Shown: positions 52,779-62,998, numbered from the stretch's first letter. The stretch is DNA of 64,000 bases from Paenibacillus sp. PL91 (GCF_012935325.2 NZ_JABBYG020000008.1:298021-362020), one strand, 5' to 3'. The notes: generated from the letters alone by a model not told the origin. Made by a program: numbers and translations.

Positions 52779-53294
52779 TTAAATGGATTGCACAGGTTGC
52801 TGATACCAAAATAGCGAATAGTCGTTCATGGCGGATGCGTGGCCCAGCTGACGCAACATTGTAGAAACATTGCCCCTGTGATAGGTCCCGTGATTGACAA
52901 TTTGCAGCACAATTTCCGATAGGCGTGTTTGGCGTATTCCGGCGAACGGATTGTCAAGCAGAATGGTTTGCTCCAAATCGGCTTGGCTTCGGAACCATTC
53001 TCTGTATTGTTCCGATAACTGGACAAAGACATTGGCGTATTCATCCACAGAATACAGGATGTTCTCATTTAGCGGTATGCATGCTTGCAGCGCCTCTCGC
53101 ATACCAGTGCCTGTTAAAACCATATACCACATCTTATCAACCGCATAGATATGACTAAGGGCATGGGCGATGGTGGGAAACGAGCTGTTCACTTCTTGAC
53201 TCAGCACAGAGGGGGGAAGTTCCTTGATTCTCCCCATGATCGTTTGATTGGCCCATGTGTGATATTCAAACATTTCTACCGGATGTTTCGACAT
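52779..53294 (-). CDS. DinB family protein
   Basis: A 171-residue four-helix-bundle protein with the DinB/YfiT metal site: His in FEYHTWANQ, in IAHALSHI and in NHGTYHRGNVSTML, in the right order and spacing. Members are metal-dependent transferases or hydrolases, often thiol-linked, and some are damage-inducible; this one's substrate is unknown. The frame is open from 53390, but the Met at 53294 follows AAAAGGAG and gives the standard length (MSKHPVEMFEYH). A minus-strand terminator follows its stop. Confidence 0.88.
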   Translation of the reverse strand: MSKHPVEMFEYHTWANQTIMGRIKELPPSVLSQEVNSSFPTIAHALSHIYAVDKMWYMVLTGTGMREALQACIPLNENILYSVDEYANVFVQLSEQYREWFRSQADLEQTILLDNPFAGIRQTRLSEIVLQIVNHGTYHRGNVSTMLRQLGHASAMNDYSLFWYQQPVQSI

Positions 53295-53740
53295 TTGTAT
53301 AATCTCCTTTTGACTTGTCTTGAATTTGATTTTGTTTCTGTTGTTATAATAATAAAAGAAGTATGACAGCTGTCTGTCATACTTTTTCATAAGGCTGGAG
53401 TGTTTTTTATAGTTTTCTTTTTGGACCCCTCGCAGTGCAATAGGCTACTTAATTTCTGTAAGAGCAATTACGAGCTTACAGCCATTTTTCTCCCCCAATC
53501 ACGCCATAAGCAAATTTTTAGCTTAATGATTATATTAATCCTACCCGCATCTGATCATGAATGTACGAATTACACGGAAAAGTGAACAAACATCAAGGTT
53601 TTTTGTAATGAAAGCGCATTCTTTCAGGCGTTACTATTAGGAGGTAAATATTTCTTAACACTCGATGAGCTTGATTTTTACACTGCCAGAAATATTTGCC
53701 GCCCACATTATCCCATCTATGAAAGGGGAACAAATGCTGT
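53295..53740. other. Leader region of the giant rhamnogalacturonan enzyme
   Basis: About 445 bp without a gene. It contains CTGTAAG...CTTACAG (53456-53481) followed by CCATTTTTC, a weak attenuator-like hairpin, and TGAAAG...CTTTCA (53609-53626), a 6-bp inverted repeat whose sequence TGAAAGCGCATTCT matches the cre consensus with two mismatches. AGGAGGT at 53639-53645 has no start codon behind it. The giant gene's likely ribosome site is AGGGG at 53724-53728. Confidence 0.5.
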
Positions 53741-56700
53741 ATGAGTAACCGAAGGAAACGGAGCATGTCATTGGCATTGGCAGTATTTATGGTTGTTTAC
53801 ACGATTCTATCAGGCTTGCCGATCCAGCAAGCGAAGGCCTCGCCTACAACGGAGCCGCAGACATGGAGGTTTGATTTTGGTTCCGCTCCTGCGCCAGCGG
53901 GAAGCTCTGGAGGACCCGTAGCGGACGGCTTTATCGGCATAACCGGCACGACCCTGTATACGGCTGAGCAAGGCTACGGATTGGATATGAATCTAGCCTC
54001 TCGTTATCGCGCAGCAGAGTCGCCGGACAATATGCTTAACGATTTTGTGTTGGGAGGAACCGGCGCGACCTTCCAGTTTAAGGCCGATGTTCCAAATGGC
54101 CATTACAAGGTGACATTATATTCGGGCGATCTTCTTCAAACGACTTCCACCTACAAAACGAAGGTAACGATTGAGAATGAAGTTAAAGAGCAAATAAACT
54201 CCCGAAGAGCAGTTGAGAGCAAGACGTATCAAGCGACCGTTACCGATGGACAAATGAATATCCAGCTGACAGGCGATGGGACGTTCAGCGTTTTGAACGG
54301 TGCTATCATCGAGCAGCAGCTTCCATCGGCACCTACGGGTCTCGTACTTAACAGCGTGAGCGCCAGCGGCGTTTCCCTTCAATGGACAACGGTGACGGAT
54401 GCCGTCTATTATCATGTATACCGTGCAACTAACGGCGGTGAGCCAGGCAATCCAATAGCCGAGCAAGTGAGCGGCAATAGCTTCACGGATACGAGTGTGA
54501 GTGCCGGGAACAGCTATGTCTATTACGTTGCGGCAGGCAATGCGTTCGGCCAGCAGTCTGCGCTAAGCGAGGCAAGCGGAACTGCTTTGATCACAGCGCC
54601 GCAGGCGCCAGCTGTGCCGACAGGACTAGCTGTAACCGAAGTGCATGCTGACTCTGCACTGCTGACTTGGGAAGCTGCCGCAGGAGCAACAGCTTATAAG
54701 CTGTATCGTTCAGATACAGAAGCAGGAACTTATTCAGAAATCGGCGAAGTGGCGGCATTGTCTTTTTCCGATCCAACCGCAACCACATCCGCAGTGCATT
54801 TTTACAAAATAAAAGCGGTAAACGAGCAAGGTTTATCCGATTTTTCAAATGCTGCGATCAGCTCGGTTTATGTGCCCCCTGTAACGTTGCCGGAGGGTGA
54901 TGTGAAACGGTTTGATTTTGGTAAAGGAGCGCTCGCCGAAGGCTATGTGTCCGTTGCATCGCCCATTGCTTATACTGCGGATCGGAAATACGGCTTTGCC
55001 GACCCGGCTAAGGTTAGCTTCGTAGACCGCGGAACGGCGGATGCGCTGCGTTCAGACTTCAGCATCGTGCAAGACACAGCCTTTATCGTGGATCTTCCAA
55101 ACGGGGATTACACCGTGTCTCTCATAGCTGGGGATTTGAATGACGTAACCGATATTTCCATCAAAGCCGAAAGCATCGAAAAGGTGAAGCGTCTAGACGC
55201 GAATGCGGTTAGGCCAGCGGGCCAATTTCTTGAAATGAGCTTCGACATCGCGCTAGTGGACGGACAGCTGAACTTCGAGTTCACGGGCACCGCTCCCAAA
55301 ATAAACGCGCTCGTCATCACGAAGAAAGCAGCGCGTACCGCAGGAGAACTGCCTACCGTGTATATCGCGGGCGATTCTACGGTACAAACCTATGATTCCT
55401 ATTGGCTCCCTGAAGCGGGCTGGGGCCAAATGATTCCAAGCTTCTTCTCTGATAATGTTATTTTCAAAAATCATGCGATCGGCGGTCGAAGCACCAAAAA
55501 CTTTATATCCGAGGGCCGCTTGGACGAGGTGCTGCGAGCGATTAAACCGGGCGATTACTTCCTCGTGCAATTTGGACATAATGACGCGACCATCAGTGTG
55601 CCGGACCGTTATGCGTCCCCGGCCGATTACAAAAACTATTTGAAAACGTACATTAACGGCGCAAGGCAGCGCGGAGCGACGCCGATTCTCGTCACCCCGA
55701 TGGGCAGGCGCAGCTTCAATGCGGAGACAGGCAAATTTAACGTAAGCTTCCCCGAGTACGTGCAAGCGATGAAGGAGGTCGCGCAGGAGCTGGACGTTGA
55801 TCTCGTAGATTTGAGCACGCTGAGCATTGCCTATTACGATTCGATCGGACCGGCAGCTACCTTATCCGTGTTCCTGCATACGCCAGCCGGCGTTTACGGT
55901 GCGTTCCCGAACGGCTCTGCCGACGATACGCATTTTCAGGAATATGGCGCGATTCAGCTTGCACGCCTGCTCTCCGGTGCGATCAATCAGCTGGATTTGC
56001 CGCTGGCGCAGGAGGTTAAGGAAATTGTGCTGCCAGATGACGTGCCTGCTAAGCCAACCGGATTGCTGGCAGGCAGCATCAGCAACGCCGGTGCATTGCT
56101 CAAATGGGACAAAACGGCTACGGCGGATATTTACAAAATCTATCGCAAGCTCTCAACCGAAACGGACAGCGCGTATGCGATGATAGGCACATCTACCATT
56201 CCAACGCTGAATATGGGCGGTCTGGTAGAAGGCAGCAGCTATTATGTATACGTAACTGCGGTGAATGGCAAAGGAGAATCGCTCCCTTCCGAGTCCGTAT
56301 TCATCAAAACGAAGGCAGCAGAGTATAAGTATGATTTTGGAACGATCGGTGGCGTCGTAGAGCCAGGCTACACCGAAGTGACCCGCAATACGATTTATAC
56401 GGCTGAGCGTGGATATGGCATTACAGACAGTGCGGGCATGATCGACCGCGATCGCGGTACGGGTACGGATGCGCTAAGACGCGACTTCGTAGCTTATTTT
56501 GGCAAAAGCTATGCATTCAAAGTTGATTTGCCAAATGGCTATTACTCGGTCAAAACCTATACAGGAGACTGGATCGGTTCGACTAAAACCAATATAAACA
56601 TCGAAGGCAAAGACTATGGCACAGTCTCATCAGGCAAGGAAAATATTGCTGAGCGAGTGTTCAACATGATCGCAGTCAAGGATGGACAGCTGAATATGAT

Positions 56701-59700
56701 TTTAAGCGGCACGACGGCTCACTTGAACGGGGTTGAAATTACGCCATTGCTGCTGGCTCCTACTCAGCTTGAGCTAACCGATCTTGACCTCAGCAGCGAT
56801 CCGATTAAGGCAGAGCTTGCATGGACAGGAGTTGCGGATGCGGTAAAATATAACGTTTATCGCAAGGCGACAGTAGCCAGCAGTATAGAACTGTTGGGAG
56901 AGACGGCATTGGCCACGTTTACGGATACGAGCGCCGATGTAGGGCTTGAATATGTGTACACGGTAACTGCAGTAGACAATACGGGCTTCGAATCGGTGGT
57001 CTCTAATGCGATTTCCGTATCGATGATTGATCCGAATGTGGCAAAAGCAGCAATCCCAACGGGGCTGGCGCTCGCTTCGATTCACAAAAACGAAATCAGC
57101 TTCACATGGGACGCTTCGAAGGCAAGAATGTACAATATTTATCGTGCCGAGGAAGCGAACGGGACTTATGCGCTGATCCGAAAATCGTCCACTACAGCTT
57201 ATACGGACAACACCGTGCTGACGACGATTCCTTATTTCTACAAAGTAGCCTCGGTGAACGAGGGCGGCATTTCTGAGCTGTCGAATGCGCTTGAGACAGA
57301 GGCAATTACAACACTGGTGCGGGCGATGGAATATTTGGACCGTTCACCTGTCGCGATTAAGACAGAGAATGGCAATTACATTGGCTGGCGCATGCTTGGC
57401 CTCGATCCGGATGGAATCGGGTTTAACGTCTATCGTGACGGCGTTAAGCTGAATGAGGCATTGATGACAACGAGCACGAACTATGTGGACGCGGCAGGCA
57501 CGGATGCTTCCGTATACCATATTGCTTCGGTTGTAGAAAATATCGAGCAGAAGGCAACGGGCAGCTTTGGCGTCTGGCAGCAGCAGTACAAATCGGTTCC
57601 GCTGCAAAAGCCTGCCGACGACTATACGAAGGACGGGCAGCCTTACTCCTATTCAGCGGGTGACGCGAGCGTTGGCGATCTGGATGGCGATGGAACCTAC
57701 GAGATCGTAATGCTGTGGTCGCCATCGAACAGCAAGGATAATTCACAAGCCGGTTATACGGGCATTGTGTATATGGATGCCTACAAGCTGGACGGAACTC
57801 GTTTGTGGCGCATCAATCTAGGGCCGAATATTCGTGCCGGAGCGCATTATACGCAGTTCATGGTGTACGACATGGACGGCGATGGCCGCGCCGAGGTTAC
57901 GTTCAAGACGGCAGACGGCACCATCGACGGAACGGGCAAAGCGATTGGCGATCCGAGCAAGGATCACAGGAACAGCACCGGGTATGTTTTGCTAGGAAAC
58001 GAATATTTAACGGTGTTTGAAGGCGCGACGGGCAAGGCGCTTGCCACGACGGAGTATGATCCGCCCCGCGGTGATGTCGCTGCATGGGGAGATGCGTACG
58101 GCAACCGAGTGGACCGCTTCCTGGCGGCGGTCGCTTATTTGGACGGCGAGCAGCCGAGCATGATTTTCAGCAGAGGCTATTACACGCGTACCGTGCTTGC
58201 AGCCTATGATTATCGAAACGGGCAGTTGACGAAGCGATGGGTGTTCGACTCCAACGATGAAGGCTACGGCGCCTTCGTCGGTCAAGGAAATCATAATCTA
58301 TCGATAGGAGATTCGGACGGCGACGGCAAGGACGAGATCCATTTTGGATCGATGGGGATTGACGATGACGGCAAACCGCTCTACTATACCGGACTTGGTC
58401 ATGGCGACGCGATGCATTTTGGCGACTTGGACCCAGAGCGTCCGGGGCTTGAAATATTCGCTGTACAGGAGCATACCGATGCTCCGTATGGGATGGATCT
58501 GAAGGATGCGAAAACCGGCGAAGTCATTTGGGGCATTCATACGGGCGTTGATACCGGTCGGGGGCTGTCTGCAGATCTTGATCCAAGGTATCCGGGAGAG
58601 GAGATGTGGAGCGCCAATATCGTGAGCGCCGAGCATATTCCGGTTACGGGTCTATACAGCGCTAAGGGTGAAAAAATGACGACGAGCATTCCTACCTCGA
58701 CAAACTTTGGCGTTTGGTGGGACGGCGATCTGCTGCGCGAGCTGCAGGATTACAATCGCATTGATAAGTGGGATTACGCCAATACGGCTACTATTAATCT
58801 ATTAACGGCAACGGGCTCGGCTAGCAATAACTCAACGAAAGCCAACTCAAGCCTGCAGGCCGACCTGTTCGGAGATTGGCGAGAGGAGGTCATGTGGCGC
58901 GCTGAAGATAGCAGCGAATTCCGAATCTACTCAACTGTGGATCAAACGGATTATCGCATTCGCACGCTGATGCATGATCCGAATTATCGACTAGGCGTAG
59001 CATGGCAAAATGTCAGCTACAATCAGCCGCCGCATCCAAGCTTCTATTTGGGCGATGGCATGGCAGCGCTGGCAGCGCAGAGCATTCACTATGTTCATGC
59101 ACCCGCTGCCGTTATAACGGTTACAGCAGCAGGGCAAGCAGAATCAGTCGGCGCAGGCAGCACCTTGCAGATGTACGCAGAGGTTCAAATGGGCTCCACG
59201 GGATCTCAATCCGTCGTATGGTCGGTTGCAAATGAAGATGGCAGCGTTACGAATTTAGCTGCTATTGGAGCAGACGGCCTGCTGCTTGCAGCAGCGGAAG
59301 GCATTGTCAAGGTTATAGCGACAGCAGCAGACGGAGGAACCGGCGTCAAAGGGGAGAAGCTCATTACGATTAAAGCTAATCCGGTCATTACGCCATCGCC
59401 ATCACCGTCGCCTACTCCAACGCCAATGCCGGATTCGCCAGGAGAAGCAACGCCAACTCCTTTGCCTGCGAGCAATGAAGTTGCGGTTGAAGCTGTGACG
59501 GTGAACGGCAAAGCGGTTGCTGCTGTCGACGCCGCGAAGCTGCAAAAAGCAGTAGATGCCTCGTCCAACCATACGGTAATCATCAAGGTGAACGGTAATA
59601 CTGAAACCAAAGAGGTAGAGGTGAACATTCCCGGAGGAGCGTTAGCAAGCGTAAGCATGAAGGAACAAATCCGTCTAACGATTGATACGGGAGTGGCTAA

Positions 59701-60622
59701 AGTAACCTTCTCGGGCAAGGCGCTGCTAGGCGCGGCAGGCTCCGCTTCGGAAGCATTAAAGCTTACCGTTGCTGCTTTGCAGCCATCCGATCTTCCCGAA
59801 GAAGTACGCAAGCAAGTCTCAGATGCGGTCGTTTATGATTTTAATTTATTTGTAGGCGGGGAAAAAATCAGTGAATTTGCAGGCGGCAAGCAGGCGGTAG
59901 AGGTTAGTATTCCTTATGTGCTGAAGCCAGGCGAGAAGCCGGGCAATGTCGTCGTGTACTACATCTCGGACGATGGTCAGCTAGAGGTCATTCGGAATGC
60001 CAAGTATGATGCGAAAACGGGGATGGCCACCTTTAAGACGAATCATTTTAGCTATTACTCGAGTATGCATACAGCAGTTCAATTCTCCGATTTAAACCAG
60101 GCGGCATGGGCAGCCGATTCGATTGAGGCACTAGCAGCACGCGGTGCCGTAAGCGGCTACGAGGATGGAAGCTTCCGTCCGAATGGTCAGGTTACGCGGG
60201 CTGCCTTCGCCAAAATGCTTATGCTTGCTCTACAGCTAGAGGACAGCGAAGGAAGCAGCAGCTTCAGCGATGTTCCGCAAGAAGCATGGTATGCAAGCGC
60301 AATCGCTGCGGCAGAAAAGCTCGGCATCGCAAAAGGCAAGTCTGACGGCACCTTTGGCGTTAATGAGCGGATTACGCGGCAGGATATGGCGGTAATGTCG
60401 TACCGGGCAGCTGAGCTTGCTAATATGAAGCTGACGGGCGGAAGCGAGACTTTGTTCGCGGATCAGGCAGACATTGCAGATTATGCCGCCAAGGCTGTGC
60501 AAGATATGCAGGCAGCGGGTATCCTTAGCGGCATGGCAGGCGACAAATTTGTTCCGAACGGCTACTCAACAAGAGCAGAAGCGGCTAAAGTTATTTATTC
60601 GATTTTGAGCAGAGTAGAATAG
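53741..60622 (+). CDS. S-layer-anchored CE12 acetylesterase - PL11 rhamnogalacturonan lyase fusion
   Basis: A 2293-residue surface enzyme. A signal peptide (1-34) precedes a mosaic of three related CBM-like domains (from about 42, 387 and 862; each opens with a W/Y/K-R/Y-FDFG pattern), five FN3 domains (about 195-285, 289-375, 768-860, 1005-1100, 1104-1185) and two catalytic domains. Residues ~538-770 are a CE12 SGNH esterase (GDST near 542, GGRS, GHND near 610, DDTHF near 728). Residues ~1192-1790 are a PL11 lyase of the YesW/YesX type (YLDRSPVAIKTENGNYIGWR, SVGDLDGDGTYEIVM, YDMDGDGRAEVTFKTADG). A Big_2-like domain, a P/T linker (about 1880-1910), a further beta domain and three SLH repeats (about 2115-2293) follow. 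Predicted action: deacetylate and cut pectic rhamnogalacturonan I at the cell surface. It stands alone between its leader and a terminator. Confidence 0.92.
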   Translation: MSNRRKRSMSLALAVFMVVYTILSGLPIQQAKASPTTEPQTWRFDFGSAPAPAGSSGGPVADGFIGITGTTLYTAEQGYGLDMNLASRYRAAESPDNMLNDFVLGGTGATFQFKADVPNGHYKVTLYSGDLLQTTSTYKTKVTIENEVKEQINSRRAVESKTYQATVTDGQMNIQLTGDGTFSVLNGAIIEQQLPSAPTGLVLNSVSASGVSLQWTTVTDAVYYHVYRATNGGEPGNPIAEQVSGNSFTDTSVSAGNSYVYYVAAGNAFGQQSALSEASGTALITAPQAPAVPTGLAVTEVHADSALLTWEAAAGATAYKLYRSDTEAGTYSEIGEVAALSFSDPTATTSAVHFYKIKAVNEQGLSDFSNAAISSVYVPPVTLPEGDVKRFDFGKGALAEGYVSVASPIAYTADRKYGFADPAKVSFVDRGTADALRSDFSIVQDTAFIVDLPNGDYTVSLIAGDLNDVTDISIKAESIEKVKRLDANAVRPAGQFLEMSFDIALVDGQLNFEFTGTAPKINALVITKKAARTAGELPTVYIAGDSTVQTYDSYWLPEAGWGQMIPSFFSDNVIFKNHAIGGRSTKNFISEGRLDEVLRAIKPGDYFLVQFGHNDATISVPDRYASPADYKNYLKTYINGARQRGATPILVTPMGRRSFNAETGKFNVSFPEYVQAMKEVAQELDVDLVDLSTLSIAYYDSIGPAATLSVFLHTPAGVYGAFPNGSADDTHFQEYGAIQLARLLSGAINQLDLPLAQEVKEIVLPDDVPAKPTGLLAGSISNAGALLKWDKTATADIYKIYRKLSTETDSAYAMIGTSTIPTLNMGGLVEGSSYYVYVTAVNGKGESLPSESVFIKTKAAEYKYDFGTIGGVVEPGYTEVTRNTIYTAERGYGITDSAGMIDRDRGTGTDALRRDFVAYFGKSYAFKVDLPNGYYSVKTYTGDWIGSTKTNINIEGKDYGTVSSGKENIAERVFNMIAVKDGQLNMILSGTTAHLNGVEITPLLLAPTQLELTDLDLSSDPIKAELAWTGVADAVKYNVYRKATVASSIELLGETALATFTDTSADVGLEYVYTVTAVDNTGFESVVSNAISVSMIDPNVAKAAIPTGLALASIHKNEISFTWDASKARMYNIYRAEEANGTYALIRKSSTTAYTDNTVLTTIPYFYKVASVNEGGISELSNALETEAITTLVRAMEYLDRSPVAIKTENGNYIGWRMLGLDPDGIGFNVYRDGVKLNEALMTTSTNYVDAAGTDASVYHIASVVENIEQKATGSFGVWQQQYKSVPLQKPADDYTKDGQPYSYSAGDASVGDLDGDGTYEIVMLWSPSNSKDNSQAGYTGIVYMDAYKLDGTRLWRINLGPNIRAGAHYTQFMVYDMDGDGRAEVTFKTADGTIDGTGKAIGDPSKDHRNSTGYVLLGNEYLTVFEGATGKALATTEYDPPRGDVAAWGDAYGNRVDRFLAAVAYLDGEQPSMIFSRGYYTRTVLAAYDYRNGQLTKRWVFDSNDEGYGAFVGQGNHNLSIGDSDGDGKDEIHFGSMGIDDDGKPLYYTGLGHGDAMHFGDLDPERPGLEIFAVQEHTDAPYGMDLKDAKTGEVIWGIHTGVDTGRGLSADLDPRYPGEEMWSANIVSAEHIPVTGLYSAKGEKMTTSIPTSTNFGVWWDGDLLRELQDYNRIDKWDYANTATINLLTATGSASNNSTKANSSLQADLFGDWREEVMWRAEDSSEFRIYSTVDQTDYRIRTLMHDPNYRLGVAWQNVSYNQPPHPSFYLGDGMAALAAQSIHYVHAPAAVITVTAAGQAESVGAGSTLQMYAEVQMGSTGSQSVVWSVANEDGSVTNLAAIGADGLLLAAAEGIVKVIATAADGGTGVKGEKLITIKANPVITPSPSPSPTPTPMPDSPGEATPTPLPASNEVAVEAVTVNGKAVAAVDAAKLQKAVDASSNHTVIIKVNGNTETKEVEVNIPGGALASVSMKEQIRLTIDTGVAKVTFSGKALLGAAGSASEALKLTVAALQPSDLPEEVRKQVSDAVVYDFNLFVGGEKISEFAGGKQAVEVSIPYVLKPGEKPGNVVVYYISDDGQLEVIRNAKYDAKTGMATFKTNHFSYYSSMHTAVQFSDLNQAAWAADSIEALAARGAVSGYEDGSFRPNGQVTRAAFAKMLMLALQLEDSEGSSSFSDVPQEAWYASAIAAAEKLGIAKGKSDGTFGVNERITRQDMAVMSYRAAELANMKLTGGSETLFADQADIADYAAKAVQDMQAAGILSGMAGDKFVPNGYSTRAEAAKVIYSILSRVE

Positions 60623-60635
60623 GGTAAAATCTAAA

Positions 60636-60696
60636 ATCCCCATAGCGAGCGAGCTCCTGCATAGCAGAGAGATCGCCAAGCTATGGGGATATTTTT
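60636..60696 (+). terminator. Terminator of the giant enzyme gene
   Basis: ATCCCCATAGC (60636-60646) pairs perfectly with GCTATGGGGAT (60680-60690), followed by ATTTTT. The long loop contains a minor stem. Confidence 0.85.
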
Positions 60697-60707
60697 GTGA
60701 TTATTCG

Positions 60708-61892
60708 TTAGCTGCTTATATCTTGAATTCGCCAAGGCGACTTAGATGATTCCCTTTTAAAAAGAAAAGTGTAATAGCCATTTTGGCGAGGCATGTTTAG
60801 CTGATGAATCGAGACGGGCAGCTTCAATTCAGTCGTCAAAGCTTCGCCAAGATTGCTGTCATCTGACGAAGATTCCTTGCCTTTAGCCTTTGGCGGAGTC
60901 TGCTCCCTAATCGACACCAGCGTTTCCATGAGCTTCATGAAGGAATCAAGCTTCTCCTTAGGCAATTCCTCGCCAAGCAGCAGCAGCATTTCATGGTCCT
61001 GATGGTACAGCATTTCAATGAAGCTTCTTGCCAGCACTAGCGGGCTGGAGGTGTCCAAATAAGGCTGTACTTGCCCAGCAGCCTTATGAACCATCATCTG
61101 ATGAGCGGGGTCCGGGTGGTCTGATTTGTGTGTCGAGCTGCCTTGAAAGTGAATGCAGAAATGGCCGGAGAAGCCATTCTCCGGAATGCCGTCCCCGCCA
61201 TGCGGCATGCCATTCATTGACGCTGCGATCCAAGCATCGCTGGAGTGAATCAGCACTGCCTTTCTTTTCCAGCTCCATCTGTCATTATAAATTTGCTTCA
61301 TAACGCGGGTATCTTCCTTTGTTAAGGGCTGTACGTCGGCGTGATCGCTCCCTGCCCGCCGCTGCACCTGAAACGTTAATCCCGTTTCGAGCTCAGTCAC
61401 CGAAAATATGCTTTTGTTCGGAAGCAGCTGCTGCGACTCCTGCCACGAAATCAATCGACCATAATGCTGCATGCGAAGACCATTAGCTAATCGCACAAGC
61501 TTCTCGGAAATTTTTTTCGGCAAAATCGTTCTCACGGCAGCTGACTCATTCCAAAGCTGGCCAGAACGCTCCAAGCGGTAATGCTTCACGCCGCCCGTCT
61601 GAAGCAGTGCAATGTCAATATCGGGGAATACCGAGGCATCTGCGGCAGGCATTTGCTTCGCTTCAAGCAATGCGGCATTTATTGCGCGGCTTTCAATTTT
61701 GAGATCACTGATAAATGCAGCATGCGGGCTTGATCGAACAGTTATCGTAAGTGTACCTTGCTGAACCTTTTTATCCGACATTTTAGGCTTATGGTTCAAA
61801 GCTTGTGCTGATGCGGAATGTGGCTGCAAGTGCAGCATTGCTATGAGAATTAACGTTAAAACGACAGCTTCTTGCCTACCTATTCGTTTCAC
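60708..61892 (-). CDS. Exported protein of unknown function with conserved His/Cys-rich domain
   Basis: A 394-residue protein with a signal peptide (residues 1-30, VVLTLILIAMLHLQPHSASA). The central part (about 165-280) has a striking motif set: RRAGSDHADVQPLTKEDTRV, WSWKRKAVLI, AASMNGMPHGGDGIPENGFS, GHFCIHFQGSSTHKSDHPDP and HQMMVHKAAG. The dense His, Asp and single Cys residues suggest a catalytic or metal site. I have a sense that this domain recurs in exported Firmicute proteins, but I cannot name it or give its reaction. The last ~110 residues look like a helical accessory domain. The start is GTG 61892 behind GGAGGGG. It is convergent with the giant enzyme gene and divergent from VanW. 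Confidence 0.75.
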   Translation of the reverse strand: MKRIGRQEAVVLTLILIAMLHLQPHSASAQALNHKPKMSDKKVQQGTLTITVRSSPHAAFISDLKIESRAINAALLEAKQMPAADASVFPDIDIALLQTGGVKHYRLERSGQLWNESAAVRTILPKKISEKLVRLANGLRMQHYGRLISWQESQQLLPNKSIFSVTELETGLTFQVQRRAGSDHADVQPLTKEDTRVMKQIYNDRWSWKRKAVLIHSSDAWIAASMNGMPHGGDGIPENGFSGHFCIHFQGSSTHKSDHPDPAHQMMVHKAAGQVQPYLDTSSPLVLARSFIEMLYHQDHEMLLLLGEELPKEKLDSFMKLMETLVSIREQTPPKAKGKESSSDDSNLGEALTTELKLPVSIHQLNMPRQNGYYTFLFKRESSKSPWRIQDISS

Positions 61893-62030
61893 GCGCTCCC
61901 CTCCATCCTAACGTTTACTAATTATTTTCAACTATTCTGCTGTTAATTATGTAGACATGAACGCGTATGTTTCTGATCAAAATGATTCATACTACCTTGG
62001 ATACTAACCATATGGGGGGGATTAACGGAA

Positions 62031-62993
62031 ATGGGACTTCAATGGATTTTGGTCGTATTAATGATGTTTCAGCAAGGTCATTATCCTGATCCTCTGGTCA
62101 TCGAGCAAGATGGCCATGCCATCGTAGAGATGAATCGGGCTCAGTTCAGCGATTCACTTCCAGGCGTGCCGCTAATTGATCAGGATAAGCTAAATATATT
62201 TATGGATGAATTAGAAAAGCGTGTCCAGAAGCCGCCGATAAACGCGACGCTTGACGGTGCTGGGAGAGTGCTGGCTGAGCATGCGGGAAGCAGGCTTGAC
62301 CGAAAAATGTTTACGGAGCAATTTTACAGCTTCATATTTGAAGGTGGATTTTCGAAGCTGGAGGTTCCGATGTTGACGGTTTATCCAAGAGTGGATAGCG
62401 AGCTTTTATCGGCGATAAAGGTCAAAAGGATTGGACAGTATGCTACATATTACAACGCCAGCAACAAAAATCGATCTCATAATGTAAGTTTAGCGGCAAA
62501 AGCAATCAATAATTATGTTGTATTTCCTAATGAAAGCTTTTCATTCAATGAGGTTGTCGGAAAGAGAACGAAGGAGAAGGGGTATTTGCGAGCTCCTGTC
62601 ATCGTTAGGGGAGAGATGTCGGAGGACGTTGGCGGCGGCATTTGCCAAATATCGTCGACGCTCTTTAATGCAGTGGATCGTGCCGGACTCAAAATTGTTA
62701 AACGCTATTCCCACAGCCGCAATGTGAAATATGTGCCCCCCGGCCGCGATGCGACCGTAAGCTGGTACGGTCCAGACTTCGTGTTTCAAAATAAGTACGA
62801 CCAGCCGATTCTTATTCGCGCCTATGCGAGCAATGGTCAGGTGAGCATCGTCATCTGCTCATCCGACGATATAAATGAGAAGAGAAGACAAGTGCCAAGC
62901 GCCTCTAAGAAGCTGCCTGAGGAAGTCAAGTCAGAAATGGACGCCAGCGGCTCGAAGCAGAAAATCGATCAAGAAAATGAAGCGAATCGGTGA
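62031..62993 (+). CDS. VanW family protein
   Basis: A 320-residue protein with one N-terminal hydrophobic segment (MGLQWILVVLMMFQQ) that should place it outside the membrane. The C-terminal ~150 residues are a VanW domain: NVSLAAKAINNYVVFPNESF, FNEVVGKRTKEKGYLRAPVI, GGGICQISSTLFNAV, YSHSRNVKYVPPGRDATVSW (quoted in part) and QPILIRAYASNGQVSIVI. The domain occurs in vancomycin-resistance clusters and in many spore formers, where its function is unknown; other resistance genes are absent here. It starts at ATG 62031 after GGGGGG and is closed by a strong terminator. Confidence 0.88.
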   Translation: MGLQWILVVLMMFQQGHYPDPLVIEQDGHAIVEMNRAQFSDSLPGVPLIDQDKLNIFMDELEKRVQKPPINATLDGAGRVLAEHAGSRLDRKMFTEQFYSFIFEGGFSKLEVPMLTVYPRVDSELLSAIKVKRIGQYATYYNASNKNRSHNVSLAAKAINNYVVFPNESFSFNEVVGKRTKEKGYLRAPVIVRGEMSEDVGGGICQISSTLFNAVDRAGLKIVKRYSHSRNVKYVPPGRDATVSWYGPDFVFQNKYDQPILIRAYASNGQVSIVICSSDDINEKRRQVPSASKKLPEEVKSEMDASGSKQKIDQENEANR

Positions 62994-62998
62994 AGAAG

